From Sunxiuqinia indica (GTDB lineage: Bacteria > Bacteroidota > Bacteroidia > Bacteroidales > Prolixibacteraceae), in the NCBI RefSeq assembly GCF_009847015.1, contig NZ_WVEM01000005.1:295847-359846 (forward strand): DNA of 64,000 nucleotides, given 5' to 3'. This document shows, one piece after another, positions 39,938 through 49,365 of the stretch; positions within the stretch are counted from its first letter, which is position 1, and each line of letters opens with the position of its first letter. Under the pieces are notes generated by a model. The model was not told the origin of the DNA and did no database searches. It saw only the letters and a program-made list of their open reading frames with translations. The position numbers were made by a program, and so were the translations under genes.

Positions 39938-40741
39938 TCAGTCTTTCATTCTTAGTTTAATAGCAGTTAACACCTTTTTAGTGTAAAGCGGAAATTCACT
40001 GTTGATGATCCAACCAAAATAGCCGGGCTGTTCGCGCAGTACTTTTTCGACCGGAACTCCTTTGTTCTTGCCAAAGTTAAACACCTCAACACCATCTTCA
40101 TTAAAAACAATGCGTCCAACGAAATCCACATTTTTATCGTACGATGAAAACTCACTCAGCGCATTCACATCATTTTGAATCGGTGTAGTTTTCTTCCCTT
40201 TATTATCCTCGTATTCAGTCTCTTTATACATATCAAGCTGAGATTTCAGCACATCGTACGTTGCTCTGGTGTCGGCCATGGCACTATGCGCATCAACCAA
40301 TTCTTGCTTGCAATAAAACTTGAAAGCCGCCGCCAGTGTGCGCTTTTCCATTTTATGAAATATGGCCTGCACATCAATAAACTTGCGCTTTTTAAAATCA
40401 ATATCTACACCAACCCGCAAAAACTCTTCAGCCAACAAGGGAATGTCGAACCGATTCGAATTAAAGCCGGCCAAATCGGCTCCTTCCAGAAACTTTGCCA
40501 ACGACTTGGCAACCTCTTTAAAGGTTGGAGCATCTTTTACATCTTCATCATAAATGCCATGAATTTTGCTGACATGTTCAGGAATTGGCATCTCCGGGTT
40601 TATACGCAGATCCCTTTCTTCCTCCTTCCCATCCGGATGCACTTTTACCAGAGCGATTTCAACAATACGATCAGTTACAATATTAATTCCGGTTGTTTCG
40701 AGGTCTAAAAAGACCAGTGGATTTTTCAGATTTAAATTCAT
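39938..40741 (-). CDS. DEDDh 3'-5' exonuclease (DnaQ-like) with C-terminal DUF3820-type segment
   Basis: A 267-residue protein. The N-terminal exonuclease fold has Exo I VFLDLETTG (Asp and Glu ligands), the Exo II region AGFNSNRFDIPLL and Exo III HSAMADTRAT (His and Asp), the DEDDh pattern of DnaQ/epsilon-type proofreading enzymes. After about residue 205, FGKNKGVPVEKVLREQPGYF and WIINSEFPLYTKK form a short additional domain of the DUF3820 type. It is near dnaN on the same strand but separated by a terminator, so a role in replication fidelity or repair is an inference. Confidence 0.87.
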   Translation of the reverse strand: MNLNLKNPLVFLDLETTGINIVTDRIVEIALVKVHPDGKEEERDLRINPEMPIPEHVSKIHGIYDEDVKDAPTFKEVAKSLAKFLEGADLAGFNSNRFDIPLLAEEFLRVGVDIDFKKRKFIDVQAIFHKMEKRTLAAAFKFYCKQELVDAHSAMADTRATYDVLKSQLDMYKETEYEDNKGKKTTPIQNDVNALSEFSSYDKNVDFVGRIVFNEDGVEVFNFGKNKGVPVEKVLREQPGYFGWIINSEFPLYTKKVLTAIKLRMKD

Positions 40742-40765
40742 GGTATATTTTTAGTTTACTGAAAT

Positions 40766-40803
40766 AAAAAAAACCTAACAAAACAAAATCTTGTTAGGTT
40801 TTA
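40766..40803 (-). terminator. Terminator after dnaN
   Basis: Eleven-bp stem AAACCTAACAA / TTGTTAGGTTT followed on the minus strand by T8. Confidence 0.92.
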
Positions 40804-40822
40804 GCATGTATTCAGTTACAAT

Positions 40823-41953
40823 TTACGCATTTATCATCATTGGCATTAAAAGCATCAGTACATCTTCTTCGTCAAATTCCTTCTCAGCCGGCAGCAATAA
40901 GCCTGCGCGAGTTGGATCAGAAAGTTCAACTTTAACATCAGAAGACGACAAGTTTGAAAGGATTTCCAGTAAGAAGGTTGATTTAAATCCAATTTCAATT
41001 TCATCACCCTCATATTGACATTTCAATCGTTCGACAGCCGAAATGGAGAAATCAACATCTTGTGCTGAAACCACCAACTGGTTATCATCGATGTGTAACT
41101 TAACCAAATTACTGGCCTGGTTAGCAAACACTGAAACCCGTTTAATTGTGTTGAATAATTCCAGACGGTCAACAATCATTCGATTGCTGTTATTGGTCGG
41201 AATTACAGAGTTATAGCTTGGATAATTTCCTTCAACCAAACGACAAATCAATTTATAATTACTCAGGGTGAAAAAAGCATTCTTATCATCAAACTGCAAT
41301 TTCACATCGAACTCTTCTTTTGGAAGAAGGTTGCGCAATAAGGCAGCCGGTTTTTTAGGTAAAATAAATGATGATTCCACTTCCGCTTTGGCATCAGCGC
41401 GTTTGTAACGCACCAACTTATGTGCATCAGAAGCCACAAAAGTCAGATCGTCATTTCCCAATTCAACAAATATACCATTCATTACCGGGCGAAGTTCATC
41501 ATCGGCCGTGGCAAACAATGTTTTTGTAATTCCATTCAACAGCACATCGTGGTTCACATCAATAGTCGCAGTTGCTTCTTCCTTTAGCTCAGGCAGCTCA
41601 GGAAAATCTTCTCCGTTTTGCCCAACAATACTGAACTTACCGTTTTCGGAATAAATATCAATCGCCGAATTTTCGCCATTTATCTGGAAGGTCAGCGGTT
41701 GCTCCGGAAACTCCTTCAGCGTGTCGTTGAGCAACTTTGCAGGAACAGCAACATCACCAGTTCCTTCGGTATTATCCAGTTCAATGCTGGTAATTAAGGT
41801 CGACTCCAAATCTGAGGCAGTAATCGTTAACCGATTATCTTCCAGTTGAAACAAATAATTATCCAAAATGGGTAATGTATTTTTTGAACTGATCACCTTA
41901 CTGATCGCGTTCAGATGACTCAGTAATTCGGTACTGGAAACAACAAATTTCAT
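40823..41953 (-). CDS. dnaN: DNA polymerase III sliding clamp (beta subunit)
   Basis: A 376-residue beta clamp forming the ring that tethers the replicase. The start MKFVVSSTELLSHLNAISK and the three repeated domains of about 120 residues are clear, including LPILDNYLFQLEDN, ATADDELRPVMNGIFVEL and the C-terminal VLMLLMPMMIN, which replaces the usual PMRL-type end. Not next to dnaA here, which is common in Bacteroidota. Single gene with a strong terminator. Confidence 0.96.
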   Translation of the reverse strand: MKFVVSSTELLSHLNAISKVISSKNTLPILDNYLFQLEDNRLTITASDLESTLITSIELDNTEGTGDVAVPAKLLNDTLKEFPEQPLTFQINGENSAIDIYSENGKFSIVGQNGEDFPELPELKEEATATIDVNHDVLLNGITKTLFATADDELRPVMNGIFVELGNDDLTFVASDAHKLVRYKRADAKAEVESSFILPKKPAALLRNLLPKEEFDVKLQFDDKNAFFTLSNYKLICRLVEGNYPSYNSVIPTNNSNRMIVDRLELFNTIKRVSVFANQASNLVKLHIDDNQLVVSAQDVDFSISAVERLKCQYEGDEIEIGFKSTFLLEILSNLSSSDVKVELSDPTRAGLLLPAEKEFDEEDVLMLLMPMMINA

Positions 41954-42083
41954 TGATATGTATTTTAAATTTTTGTTCTAGATCCTGCGCTGTTCACTGA
42001 AATATTTTTCAGCACAATTACACGAATATACAAACTTTGGTTTTTTTAACCTATCCTTTCTTATGAGATTTTATACAAAGTAA

Positions 42084-44495
42084 TTAACGACCATATTTCC
42101 GTCTGCGAACAATGTTGAAAATCAGTCCCAATAAGGAGATCAACACAAGTGGAGCCACCACATTTAACAGCTGCCAAAACAAGCGTTGCTCCCGAATTTG
42201 AACTTTATCGAGCAGGCGAATTTTAAATACCTGCGTCCGCAGCGACATAATTCCGGCATCGTCGCACAAATAACTAATGGCATTGACTAAAAAGGCTTTA
42301 TTGCCAAACGTTTGCTGCGAATAGCGATCGTAGCCCAAAGGAAGCGTCTGAATCTGACCATTGCGCCTGGAAACCTGATTAGCGATCAGACTACCATCGG
42401 ACAACACCATCATTTTTGCCGGTTTTGATTGGGGAAGTACTTCTATATTTTTTGTATTGAAATTGCCCAACATTCTATTTTGAAACACCGATGCAAACTG
42501 TCCTTCCAACAAAACACCAACAGCAAGTTCCGATTGACTAAACAAACTGCGGGCCGGCGGACTATTTATACTTTGCAAACTCACCTCTACAGGAGTTTCT
42601 ACCCGCCGTGAATAATTGGACGTGTGCAAAACAACTGACTTTTTGATTGCCGGATTTTTACCAACCGTATCAATCGAACTAATAAACTCTGACTTGACAC
42701 GATTCAGATTGCGACTTAACTCGTGTGATTGAGACGGGCTGAGCAAAGGAGAATAATACCAAGGAGCGGGTGTGTATTTTGGCGCACTTCCAAGTGGTGC
42801 GGTATTTACCGGAATCATGACGCACTCCACGTCCTGCACCAAGTCGGTATTTACCCGAACGCCATATCGAAACAACTGATCATTCAGATTCAGGTCGCGA
42901 GGAAAAGCAATAGTTGTCTCCCCACTACTTAAACTATCCAAGCTTACCTGCACCGGATCAATCAGCCAAAGCAAATTTCCACCACGCATCAAATACTGGT
43001 CGATGTAGAATTTGTCCTTTTCGCTAAAGGCCTGAACAGGGTCCGCAATGACCACCGCATCAGGCAAGGTATCCTGAATCAACTCATCGGCAACCACATC
43101 GGCAAGCGAGAAATTCTCCGAAAGTGCCTGGCGGATATCCCGGGTTTCAGGCTCTCCCAATTCTCCGTGACCACCCATAAAAGCAACAGTTGGACGATTA
43201 TCGTCAACCAACAGTTTAAAAGCACGAATCAGCTCAAACTCGAGTGTTTCAACTGATTGATTTAAGTTTTGTTCGGCCGATAAGGATGGGTTATTTTTCA
43301 GCAGGTTGATGCCTATTTCATAATCTTTGTAATGGATGACTGCTCCCGGGAAAATGAGTTTTGTTACCGTTCCCTCGTCACGCTGTAAGCGCAAATCAGT
43401 TGGTTTCAGCCCCAACGACACGAGGCGTTCAAACAACTGCTTTTGCTCTTCTGTATTGCTAACCATTTCATACGGATCCATCAATTCGTCGCGAATCTGG
43501 TAGTTGGCATAAGCGTTAATATCCTGTATTTTTTCGATGATTGCTTGCTGCAACTTCCGAAAGCCGGGAGGCAACTCCCCTTCCAAAAAAATATCAATTT
43601 TCACGGGTGAGTCCAGCTGACTAATAAACTGCTTCGAAATTGGCGATAAGCTGTATCTTTTTTCAGAAGTCAGGTCGATACGAAAAAACCAAACCGACGA
43701 GATATAAGTCAACAAAACAAGTCCGACAACCAGCATGCCCATTTTTCTCAACTGACCACTAATTGCAGTCTGCTTTTGACGCAAAAAAACGCTGGTTAAT
43801 AACAGGAAAAAGAAACTAAAAGCAATAAAATAAAACAGATCGCGTGAATCCACCACCCCCCGGCTAACAGACAGGTAATGCTCGTTGATACCCAGTTCAA
43901 TTAGAAACCCGTTGACTGACGACGGCCAGTTTAACGAGGCAACAAACTCGAAGCCCAGGTAAGCAGCAAACGACAAGAACAAAGCAACTACGAAAGCAAA
44001 CACCGGGTTATCAGTAATGGCCGAGGCAAAAACACCGATCGCAACATAGGCAGCTGCCAAGCAAAACAGGCCAATAAACGATCCCCAGGCCGCGCCGGAA
44101 TCCCAGTTTCCAACCGGATTACCCAAGCAATAAATAGAGTAGAAATAAACCAAAGTTGGAAGCAGGCACAGCAATACAAGCACAAGTCCGGCGAAGTATT
44201 TTGCCCAAACGAGTTGTAACAACGATATTGGTTTGGTGATCAAAATCTCGAGAGTGCCGGATCGCTTTTCTTCGGCAAACAACCGCATGGTCAATGCCGG
44301 AATCAGAAAAAGAAAAATCCATGGGGCTAGTGAAAAATAGCCATCGAGTGTAGCATAACCACCGTCTAATAGATTGTAAGTACCGGGAAACACCCATAAA
44401 AAAAGACCATTAGTAATCAAAAACACAAAGGCAATTAAGTATCCTGTTATTGATCCAAAAAAACTGGTGATTTCTTTTCGAAATAAACTGTACAT
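42084..44495 (-). CDS. gldFG: GldF-GldG fusion: gliding-motility ABC transporter permease plus auxiliary protein
   Basis: An 803-residue fusion. The first 240 or so residues are an ABC-2 permease with six helices, opening with LFRKEITSFFGSITGYLIAF and containing FAEEKRSGTLEILITKPIS, as in GldF. The rest is GldG: a helix (MLVVGLVLLTYISSVWFFRI), LTSEKRYSLSPISKQFI, the exported domain with FMGGHGELGEPE, WLIDPVQVSLD and a final membrane helix (VVAPLVLISLLGLIFNIVRR). With the ATPase GldA, the two act together in Bacteroidota gliding and T9SS function; in Flavobacterium they are separate genes. gldA is not in this window. No frameshift or stop lies at the junction. Confidence 0.9.
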   Translation of the reverse strand: MYSLFRKEITSFFGSITGYLIAFVFLITNGLFLWVFPGTYNLLDGGYATLDGYFSLAPWIFLFLIPALTMRLFAEEKRSGTLEILITKPISLLQLVWAKYFAGLVLVLLCLLPTLVYFYSIYCLGNPVGNWDSGAAWGSFIGLFCLAAAYVAIGVFASAITDNPVFAFVVALFLSFAAYLGFEFVASLNWPSSVNGFLIELGINEHYLSVSRGVVDSRDLFYFIAFSFFFLLLTSVFLRQKQTAISGQLRKMGMLVVGLVLLTYISSVWFFRIDLTSEKRYSLSPISKQFISQLDSPVKIDIFLEGELPPGFRKLQQAIIEKIQDINAYANYQIRDELMDPYEMVSNTEEQKQLFERLVSLGLKPTDLRLQRDEGTVTKLIFPGAVIHYKDYEIGINLLKNNPSLSAEQNLNQSVETLEFELIRAFKLLVDDNRPTVAFMGGHGELGEPETRDIRQALSENFSLADVVADELIQDTLPDAVVIADPVQAFSEKDKFYIDQYLMRGGNLLWLIDPVQVSLDSLSSGETTIAFPRDLNLNDQLFRYGVRVNTDLVQDVECVMIPVNTAPLGSAPKYTPAPWYYSPLLSPSQSHELSRNLNRVKSEFISSIDTVGKNPAIKKSVVLHTSNYSRRVETPVEVSLQSINSPPARSLFSQSELAVGVLLEGQFASVFQNRMLGNFNTKNIEVLPQSKPAKMMVLSDGSLIANQVSRRNGQIQTLPLGYDRYSQQTFGNKAFLVNAISYLCDDAGIMSLRTQVFKIRLLDKVQIREQRLFWQLLNVVAPLVLISLLGLIFNIVRRRKYGR

Positions 44496-44535
44496 ATTGG
44501 CTTTCGCTTTTTGCTCAAACGAAGATAGAAAAAGA

Positions 44536-45669
44536 TTAATTCTTTTCGTTCAATTTATCAATCATCATCGATGCAGCACGGGCAGAAGCACCCGGCTCTC
44601 CCAATTTTTCGCTTAATTCGTCGTAGCTTTTCATGATTTGCTTTTTGTGCGAGGCATCATTCAGAATCAAGTTCAGCTCTTTGCGAATATTGGCCGCAGT
44701 GCAGTGGTGTTGCAACAATTCTTTCACGGCCATCCGTTTCAAAATAAGATTTACCAACGACACCAATGTAATTCCAACAACATATTGGCCAATCCAATAA
44801 AACAGGGTTCCGCCATCCATTCGGTAGCACACAATTTGCGGGCATCGTAAAACACCAGCTTCCAGCGAAACGGTACCTGATGCCAACACGGCAGCTTCTG
44901 CTTGCTGCATTAATTCGTAGGTTTTGTCATGCAAAACGCGCACTTCAGGATAAGCCTGAATCAGCTTCTCATAAACAGGCTCGTCAATATTTGGTGCAGC
45001 TGTTACCACAATCTGGTGTTCCGAAAAAGAGGTTGTGCCTTCCAGCATTCGGGGCAACAACGATTTTATTTCCTGCAGCCGGCTACCCGGAAGCAATGCG
45101 ATGATGGGTTTATCCGCTAACTTATTTTGATTGATAAAATCGGAAAAATCAGTTTTCGCAGGTTTGGCACTTATTGCATCCAATACCGGATTGCCAACAT
45201 AGTTTACCTCATAACCAAGCCCTTTATAAAACTCGGTTTCAAATGGAAGAATGGTAAACATTTCATCAACAAAAGCCTTGATCTTTTTGATTCGGTATTT
45301 CTTCCAAATCCATATTTTAGGAGAAATATAGTAAAATACCCGAATGCCATGCTTTTTTGCAAATTCAGCCATACGAAGGTTGAACCCGGGATAATCAACC
45401 AACACCAATACGTCCGGCTGAAATTCGAATAAATCTTCCTCGCAGGCTTTAAAATTTCGTTGAATGGTTTTCAGGTTCATCAGCACCGGCAAAAAGCCCA
45501 TGAAAGCCATTTCACGATAATGCTTGCTTAACTGCATTCCGGCTTGTTCCATGAGCTCGCCACCAAATCCGCGAACTTCGGCTTTTGAATCTTTCTCTTT
45601 AAGTTCTGCGATGAGGTTTGAAGCATGCAAATCGCCCGAAGCTTCGCCGGCTATAAAATAGTACTTCAT
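44536..45669 (-). CDS. lpxB: Lipid-A-disaccharide synthase
   Basis: Condenses UDP-2,3-diacylglucosamine and lipid X to the lipid A disaccharide at the inner membrane. The 377 residues match the family. The N-terminus YFIAGEASGDLHAS is diagnostic, followed by VDYPGFNLRMAEFAKK, YYISPKIWIWKKYRI, and the nucleotide-binding LLPGSRLQEI and ASGTVSLEAG. The start overlaps the next upstream gene by four bases, forming an operon with it and surE. Confidence 0.95.
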   Translation of the reverse strand: MKYYFIAGEASGDLHASNLIAELKEKDSKAEVRGFGGELMEQAGMQLSKHYREMAFMGFLPVLMNLKTIQRNFKACEEDLFEFQPDVLVLVDYPGFNLRMAEFAKKHGIRVFYYISPKIWIWKKYRIKKIKAFVDEMFTILPFETEFYKGLGYEVNYVGNPVLDAISAKPAKTDFSDFINQNKLADKPIIALLPGSRLQEIKSLLPRMLEGTTSFSEHQIVVTAAPNIDEPVYEKLIQAYPEVRVLHDKTYELMQQAEAAVLASGTVSLEAGVLRCPQIVCYRMDGGTLFYWIGQYVVGITLVSLVNLILKRMAVKELLQHHCTAANIRKELNLILNDASHKKQIMKSYDELSEKLGEPGASARAASMMIDKLNEKN

Positions 45670-45974
45670 AATGATTGGATAGCCACTGAAATGATTACAA
45701 AAAAAGCATATATGAATGTCGCCATTAAAACACCGCGGGCTGCCATGTCATATTTTTTTTTGAAGAACACCAGAAAAAGCAGCAGATTGGGTAATACACA
45801 CAGAGTCATCAATTTGATGAGAATTTGAAACCGCCAAAGATTTGACAAGTATTCAAGAATTCCTACTTCGTGATAACGAACGAGGTACATAATCAGAAAC
45901 ATGATTAGCGGGAAAATTAGCCCGGGCCAAAAACCATATTTCAGGTGGTTGATATTTGATGCTGAGTTATTCAT
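45666..45974 (-). CDS. Small membrane protein between surE and lpxB, function unknown
   Basis: A 102-residue protein with three to four hydrophobic segments: GFWPGLIFPLIMFLIMYLV, LIKLMTLCVLPNLLLFLVFF and MATFIYAFFVIISVAIQSL. No catalytic motif. It overlaps lpxB by four bases and surE by one base (TAATG-type), so it is translationally coupled to both, which favours an envelope role. I do not recognise a named family. Confidence 0.7.
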   Translation of the reverse strand: MNNSASNINHLKYGFWPGLIFPLIMFLIMYLVRYHEVGILEYLSNLWRFQILIKLMTLCVLPNLLLFLVFFKKKYDMAARGVLMATFIYAFFVIISVAIQSL

Positions 45975-46735
45975 TAAAACTTCCAGTCTTTCATTATTTC
46001 CAATGTCCCTTGACAGGTCATATCTACATGAATAGGCACCACCGACACTTTCTGATTGTCTAAAGCAAACAAGTCAGTATCTTCAGCATCGGGTTCAAAA
46101 TTTTTAAAGTATCCAGACAACCAGTAATACTCACGATTGTGCGGATCGGTACGTTTTTCCAGTTCTTCCACCCACTTGCCTGAGGTCTGCCGGCATACTT
46201 CAATGCCTTCAACATCTCCCTTGGGGATATTCACATTCAGGCAGACAAAAGGTGGTAACCCTTGCTCGAAAACCGATTGAAAAACACGGGCAACCCACAT
46301 CTTTGCCTTCGAAAAATCAGCATCCGGCAAATAGTCGCACAACGAAAATCCGATTGACGGCACACCATGCAAACACCCTTCGATGGCAGCTCCCATTGTT
46401 CCGGAATACACCACACTTATCGATGAATTAGAACCATGGTTAATGCCTGAGATGACAAAATCAGGTAATCGATCCACCAAATGATTGAACCCCAGTTTCA
46501 CGCAATCTACCGGAGTACCATTGCACTTATACGAAATATATCCGTCCTCTTCCTCAACTTTAGAAGCCCGCAACGGACGATCAACTGAAATTGCATTGGA
46601 CATACCCGACATAGCCATCTCGGGAGCAACTACCACGACATCTCCAAAAAGACGCATCACATCAGAAACCTCTTTCAGTCCTTTAGCCTGAATTCCATCG
46701 TCGTTGGTAATAAATATGAGCGGACGTTGTTTCAT
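45974..46735 (-). CDS. surE: 5'/3'-nucleotidase SurE
   Basis: A 253-residue metal-dependent phosphatase acting on nucleoside monophosphates. Motifs: ITNDDGIQAKG with the metal-binding DD, VVAPEMAMSGMSNAIS, SGINHGSNSSISVVYSGTMG (metal-binding Asn, substrate serines) and the C-terminal HVDMT. First gene of the surE-X-lpxB operon with a -7 promoter element upstream. Confidence 0.95.
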   Translation of the reverse strand: MKQRPLIFITNDDGIQAKGLKEVSDVMRLFGDVVVVAPEMAMSGMSNAISVDRPLRASKVEEEDGYISYKCNGTPVDCVKLGFNHLVDRLPDFVISGINHGSNSSISVVYSGTMGAAIEGCLHGVPSIGFSLCDYLPDADFSKAKMWVARVFQSVFEQGLPPFVCLNVNIPKGDVEGIEVCRQTSGKWVEELEKRTDPHNREYYWLSGYFKNFEPDAEDTDLFALDNQKVSVVPIHVDMTCQGTLEIMKDWKF

Positions 46736-46760
46736 TTTTACATTTCTTTTTTGCGAAACA

Positions 46761-46768
46761 CAAAGATA
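46761..46768 (-). promoter_or_regulatory. -7 promoter element of the surE-lpxB operon
   Basis: TATCTTTG on the minus strand fits TAnnTTTG, 25 bases upstream of the surE ATG. Confidence 0.55.
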
Positions 46769-46894
46769 CGTTTATCTCCTTGCCTGACTAAATTTTTAAT
46801 CCCAATTTTCCAACAGCATCAATCCAATTGTTACACTCAATAAACTGATCGGTGGTGACCATTAAAGGTGGTAAACTTTTCGGTTTTCTGCAAA

Positions 46895-46928
46895 GTAAAA
46901 CAGCCCGGCTTCAATTGAAGTCGGGCTG
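46895..46928 (-). terminator. Terminator after rny
   Basis: CAGCCCG-G-CTTCAA / TTGAAG-T-CGGGCTG stem with the T-run (TTTTAC) on the minus strand; about 25 bases after the rny stop. Confidence 0.85.
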
Positions 46929-46952
46929 TTATTATATCGAAAAAATAATTGA

Positions 46953-48503
46953 CTATTTCGCGTAGTTTACTGCACGCAATTCGCGGATAACAGTAATCTT
47001 AATTTGTCCCGGATAAGTCATTTCATCCTGGATGTGCTTCGCAATATCAAATGACAGCTGTTCTGACTCTTTATCAGAAATCTTATCGCTACCAACAATT
47101 ACACGCAATTCGCGTCCTGCCTGAATGGCATAAGTTTTCAATACGCCTGGATACGAAAGCGCCAAATCTTCTAATGCTTTTAAACGCTTGATATATGATT
47201 CCACCACTTCGCGGCGAGCTCCCGGACGGGCACCTGAAATAGCATCGCAAACCTGAACAATAGGCGCCAACATGGTTTGCATCTCCACCTCGTCGTGGTG
47301 CGCTCCAATGGCATTGCAGATATCCGGCTTTTCTTTGAATTTTTCAGCCAGTTTCATGCCCAACACTGCGTGTGGAAGTTCCGGCTCGTCGTCCGGCACT
47401 TTACCAATATCGTGAAGCAAGCCGGCACGCTTAGCCCACTTGGTGTTTAGTCCAAGCTCTGAAGCCATAATTGCACAGAGATTGGCCACCTCACGGGAGT
47501 GCTGCAATAAGTTTTGTCCGTACGACGAACGATACTTCATTTTACCAATCATGCGGATCAACTCAGGATGCAGACCATGTACTCCAAGATCAATCGTGGT
47601 GCGTTTACCGGTTTCAATAATTTCTTCTTCAATCTGTTTTTTCACTTTCGAAACAACCTCCTCAATACGAGCAGGGTGAATACGTCCGTCAGTTACCAGT
47701 TGGTGTAAAGCCAAACGGGCAATTTCACGACGTACCGGATCGAAACCTGAAAGCACAATCGCTTCGGGAGTATCATCAACAATAATTTCAACACCTGTTG
47801 CAGCTTCCAATGCGCGGATATTACGTCCTTCACGACCAATAATCCGACCTTTAATTTCATCGCTCTCGATGTGGAAAATCGTAACGGAGTTTTCAATTGC
47901 AGTTTCGGTTGCCACTCGCTGTATGGTTTTCACCACAACTTTCTTCGCCTCTTTATTGGCAGTAAGTTTAGCCTCTTCCATTATTTCGTTAATGTAAGAC
48001 ATGGCTTCCGTTTGTGCTTCTCCTTTTAATGATTCCACCAACTGGCTTTTGGCTTCTTCTGCTGACAGTCCGGAGATCGCTTCTAACTGCTCAACCTGTT
48101 GTTTGTGCATACGATCCAGATCATCTTCCTTTTGCTGAACCACATTCAATTGGTTTGTCAGGTTCTCGCGAATAACGTCAACATCTTTTTTGGTTGTTTC
48201 AAACTCCTTTACTCTTCGTTGCAGTTCATCCCGACGTTGTAAAAAAGCACTTTCTTTTTGTTTTAGTTTATTTTCGACCGAATCAATCTTGTTGTTCTTC
48301 TCATAAATAAACTTTTCATGTTCTGTTTTTAACTGTAAGAACTTCTCTTTTGCCTGAAGTATCTTATCTTTTTTTATTACGTCGCCTTCAGCCTCGGCCT
48401 CTGTTATGATCTTCGTTTTCTTGCTTTTTAGTGCTTTATCCCACAAAAAGTAGGAAAGCCCTCCGCCTAGCAAGAACCCGGAAATAGCATATATTATTTC
48501 CAT
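46953..48503 (-). CDS. rny: Ribonuclease Y
   Basis: Membrane-anchored endoribonuclease of 516 residues that starts mRNA decay. One N-terminal helix ([19 protein letters not shown]), a long coiled coil to about residue 200, a KH RNA-binding domain ([15 protein letters not shown]) and an HD catalytic domain ([26 protein letters not shown]) occur in the normal order. The KAVNYAK C-terminus, here ELRAVNYAK, is typical. Downstream of zapA but separated from it by a strong hairpin. Confidence 0.96.
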   Translation of the reverse strand: MEIIYAISGFLLGGGLSYFLWDKALKSKKTKIITEAEAEGDVIKKDKILQAKEKFLQLKTEHEKFIYEKNNKIDSVENKLKQKESAFLQRRDELQRRVKEFETTKKDVDVIRENLTNQLNVVQQKEDDLDRMHKQQVEQLEAISGLSAEEAKSQLVESLKGEAQTEAMSYINEIMEEAKLTANKEAKKVVVKTIQRVATETAIENSVTIFHIESDEIKGRIIGREGRNIRALEAATGVEIIVDDTPEAIVLSGFDPVRREIARLALHQLVTDGRIHPARIEEVVSKVKKQIEEEIIETGKRTTIDLGVHGLHPELIRMIGKMKYRSSYGQNLLQHSREVANLCAIMASELGLNTKWAKRAGLLHDIGKVPDDEPELPHAVLGMKLAEKFKEKPDICNAIGAHHDEVEMQTMLAPIVQVCDAISGARPGARREVVESYIKRLKALEDLALSYPGVLKTYAIQAGRELRVIVGSDKISDKESEQLSFDIAKHIQDEMTYPGQIKITVIRELRAVNYAK

Positions 48504-48536
48504 TTCAATAAATTATTACTGTATATATTTAGTTTA

Positions 48537-48603
48537 ACAAAAAGCCCGCTAATACATTCATTCCCAAGACAAATCAGTTGGGAGTGAATAAAAAGCGGGC
48601 TTC
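48537..48603 (-). terminator. Long nested hairpin between zapA and rny
   Basis: Outer stem AAGCCCGCT / AGCGGGCTT encloses a second stem ATTCATTCCCAA / TTGGGAGTGAAT (one G-T pair). On the minus strand the outer stem runs into T5, so it should terminate zapA transcription and also precede the rny start by about 35 bases. Confidence 0.8.
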
Positions 48604-48620
48604 AATAATCTTATTTAAAT

Positions 48621-48914
48621 CTACTCGTTAATCGACAAATAATCACCTAACTGCTCATTAAGTATTTTTATTTCTTCAATAAAAGGAGAATCGTCTGCTT
48701 GTTCTTCCAACGCCAAATTCTTCAATACAAACTGAAAAGCAGTCATTGCAAGAAAATCTTTAGAATCATGGTCAGCATATTTTTTTCTGTATTGAAGAAT
48801 AATGTCATTTAATATTTTCGCCGCTTTCCTGTATTTCTCCTCGTCTTCCCTAACAATAGTCAATGGGTAAACTCGCCCATCGATGTTGATATTTATTGAA
48901 AGCTTATCTGTCAT
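48621..48914 (-). CDS. zapA: Cell division protein ZapA
   Basis: A 97-residue ZapA-family protein that bundles FtsZ filaments at mid-cell. The start KLSININIDGRVYPLTIVREDEEKYR-type segment is visible as LSININIDGRVYPLTIV followed by EEKYRKAAKILNDII, then a C-terminal helix with DFLAMTAFQFVLKNLALEEQ. Sixteen bases downstream of the coiled-coil gene on the same strand, forming a two-gene operon. Confidence 0.9.
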   Translation of the reverse strand: MTDKLSININIDGRVYPLTIVREDEEKYRKAAKILNDIILQYRKKYADHDSKDFLAMTAFQFVLKNLALEEQADDSPFIEEIKILNEQLGDYLSINE

Positions 48915-48929
48915 TTCTTTTTGTATTGG

Positions 48930-49223
48930 CTACACGTTTAGTTGAGCAATACATTTATCAATTTCCCGCACTATTTTATTTATCACTTGCTTCGCATCCT
49001 GTTTTTCATCATCCGAAGCAGAAAAAATCTTTGCTAACTTAAGATTTTCATACTTTTTGACCAAAATCTCATTTTCATTGCGAACGACATCCAACTCATC
49101 CTGCATGCCTTTCAGCTGATCCCGCAGCTGTTTATTTTCATCTTTCAAGCGATTTTGCTTGCCAATTAGCAGTCTGAGTCGGGTCTTAAATTCATCAATT
49201 AAATATTGATCCTTCTCGGTCAT
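48930..49223 (-). CDS. Small coiled-coil protein upstream of zapA
   Basis: A 97-residue protein predicted to be almost entirely coiled coil: heptads run through RLRLLIGKQNRLKDENKQL and DELDVVRNENEILVKKYENL, with a shorter C-terminal helix (VINKIVREIDKCIAQLNV). It lies just upstream of zapA, as is usual in Bacteroidota, and by size and structure resembles ZapB-like division factors, though no sequence signature proves that. TAATTTTG, a good -7 element, precedes it by 19 bases. Confidence 0.75.
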   Translation of the reverse strand: MTEKDQYLIDEFKTRLRLLIGKQNRLKDENKQLRDQLKGMQDELDVVRNENEILVKKYENLKLAKIFSASDDEKQDAKQVINKIVREIDKCIAQLNV

Positions 49224-49242
49224 TTCTGCATGCTTTCTAGGA

Positions 49243-49250
49243 CAAAATTA
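49243..49250 (-). promoter_or_regulatory. -7 promoter element for the zapB-like/zapA unit
   Basis: TAATTTTG on the minus strand, exact TAnnTTTG match; almost abuts the divergent plus-strand element. Confidence 0.5.
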
Positions 49251-49251
49251 A

Positions 49252-49259
49252 TATTTTTG
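49252..49259 (+). promoter_or_regulatory. -7 promoter element for the M23 peptidase gene
   Basis: TATTTTTG on the plus strand, an exact TAnnTTTG match, about 107 bases before the ATG, leaving a leader of about 100 bases. Confidence 0.5.
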
Positions 49260-49365
49260 CCCAATAGTTTATACGAAGATAGTTTTATTTTGCTTAATGC
49301 AAACCGCCGTACAACAATTCTGGCTCTGACTAGTTTTAATCACCAAACACTTAAGGATTCTATTT

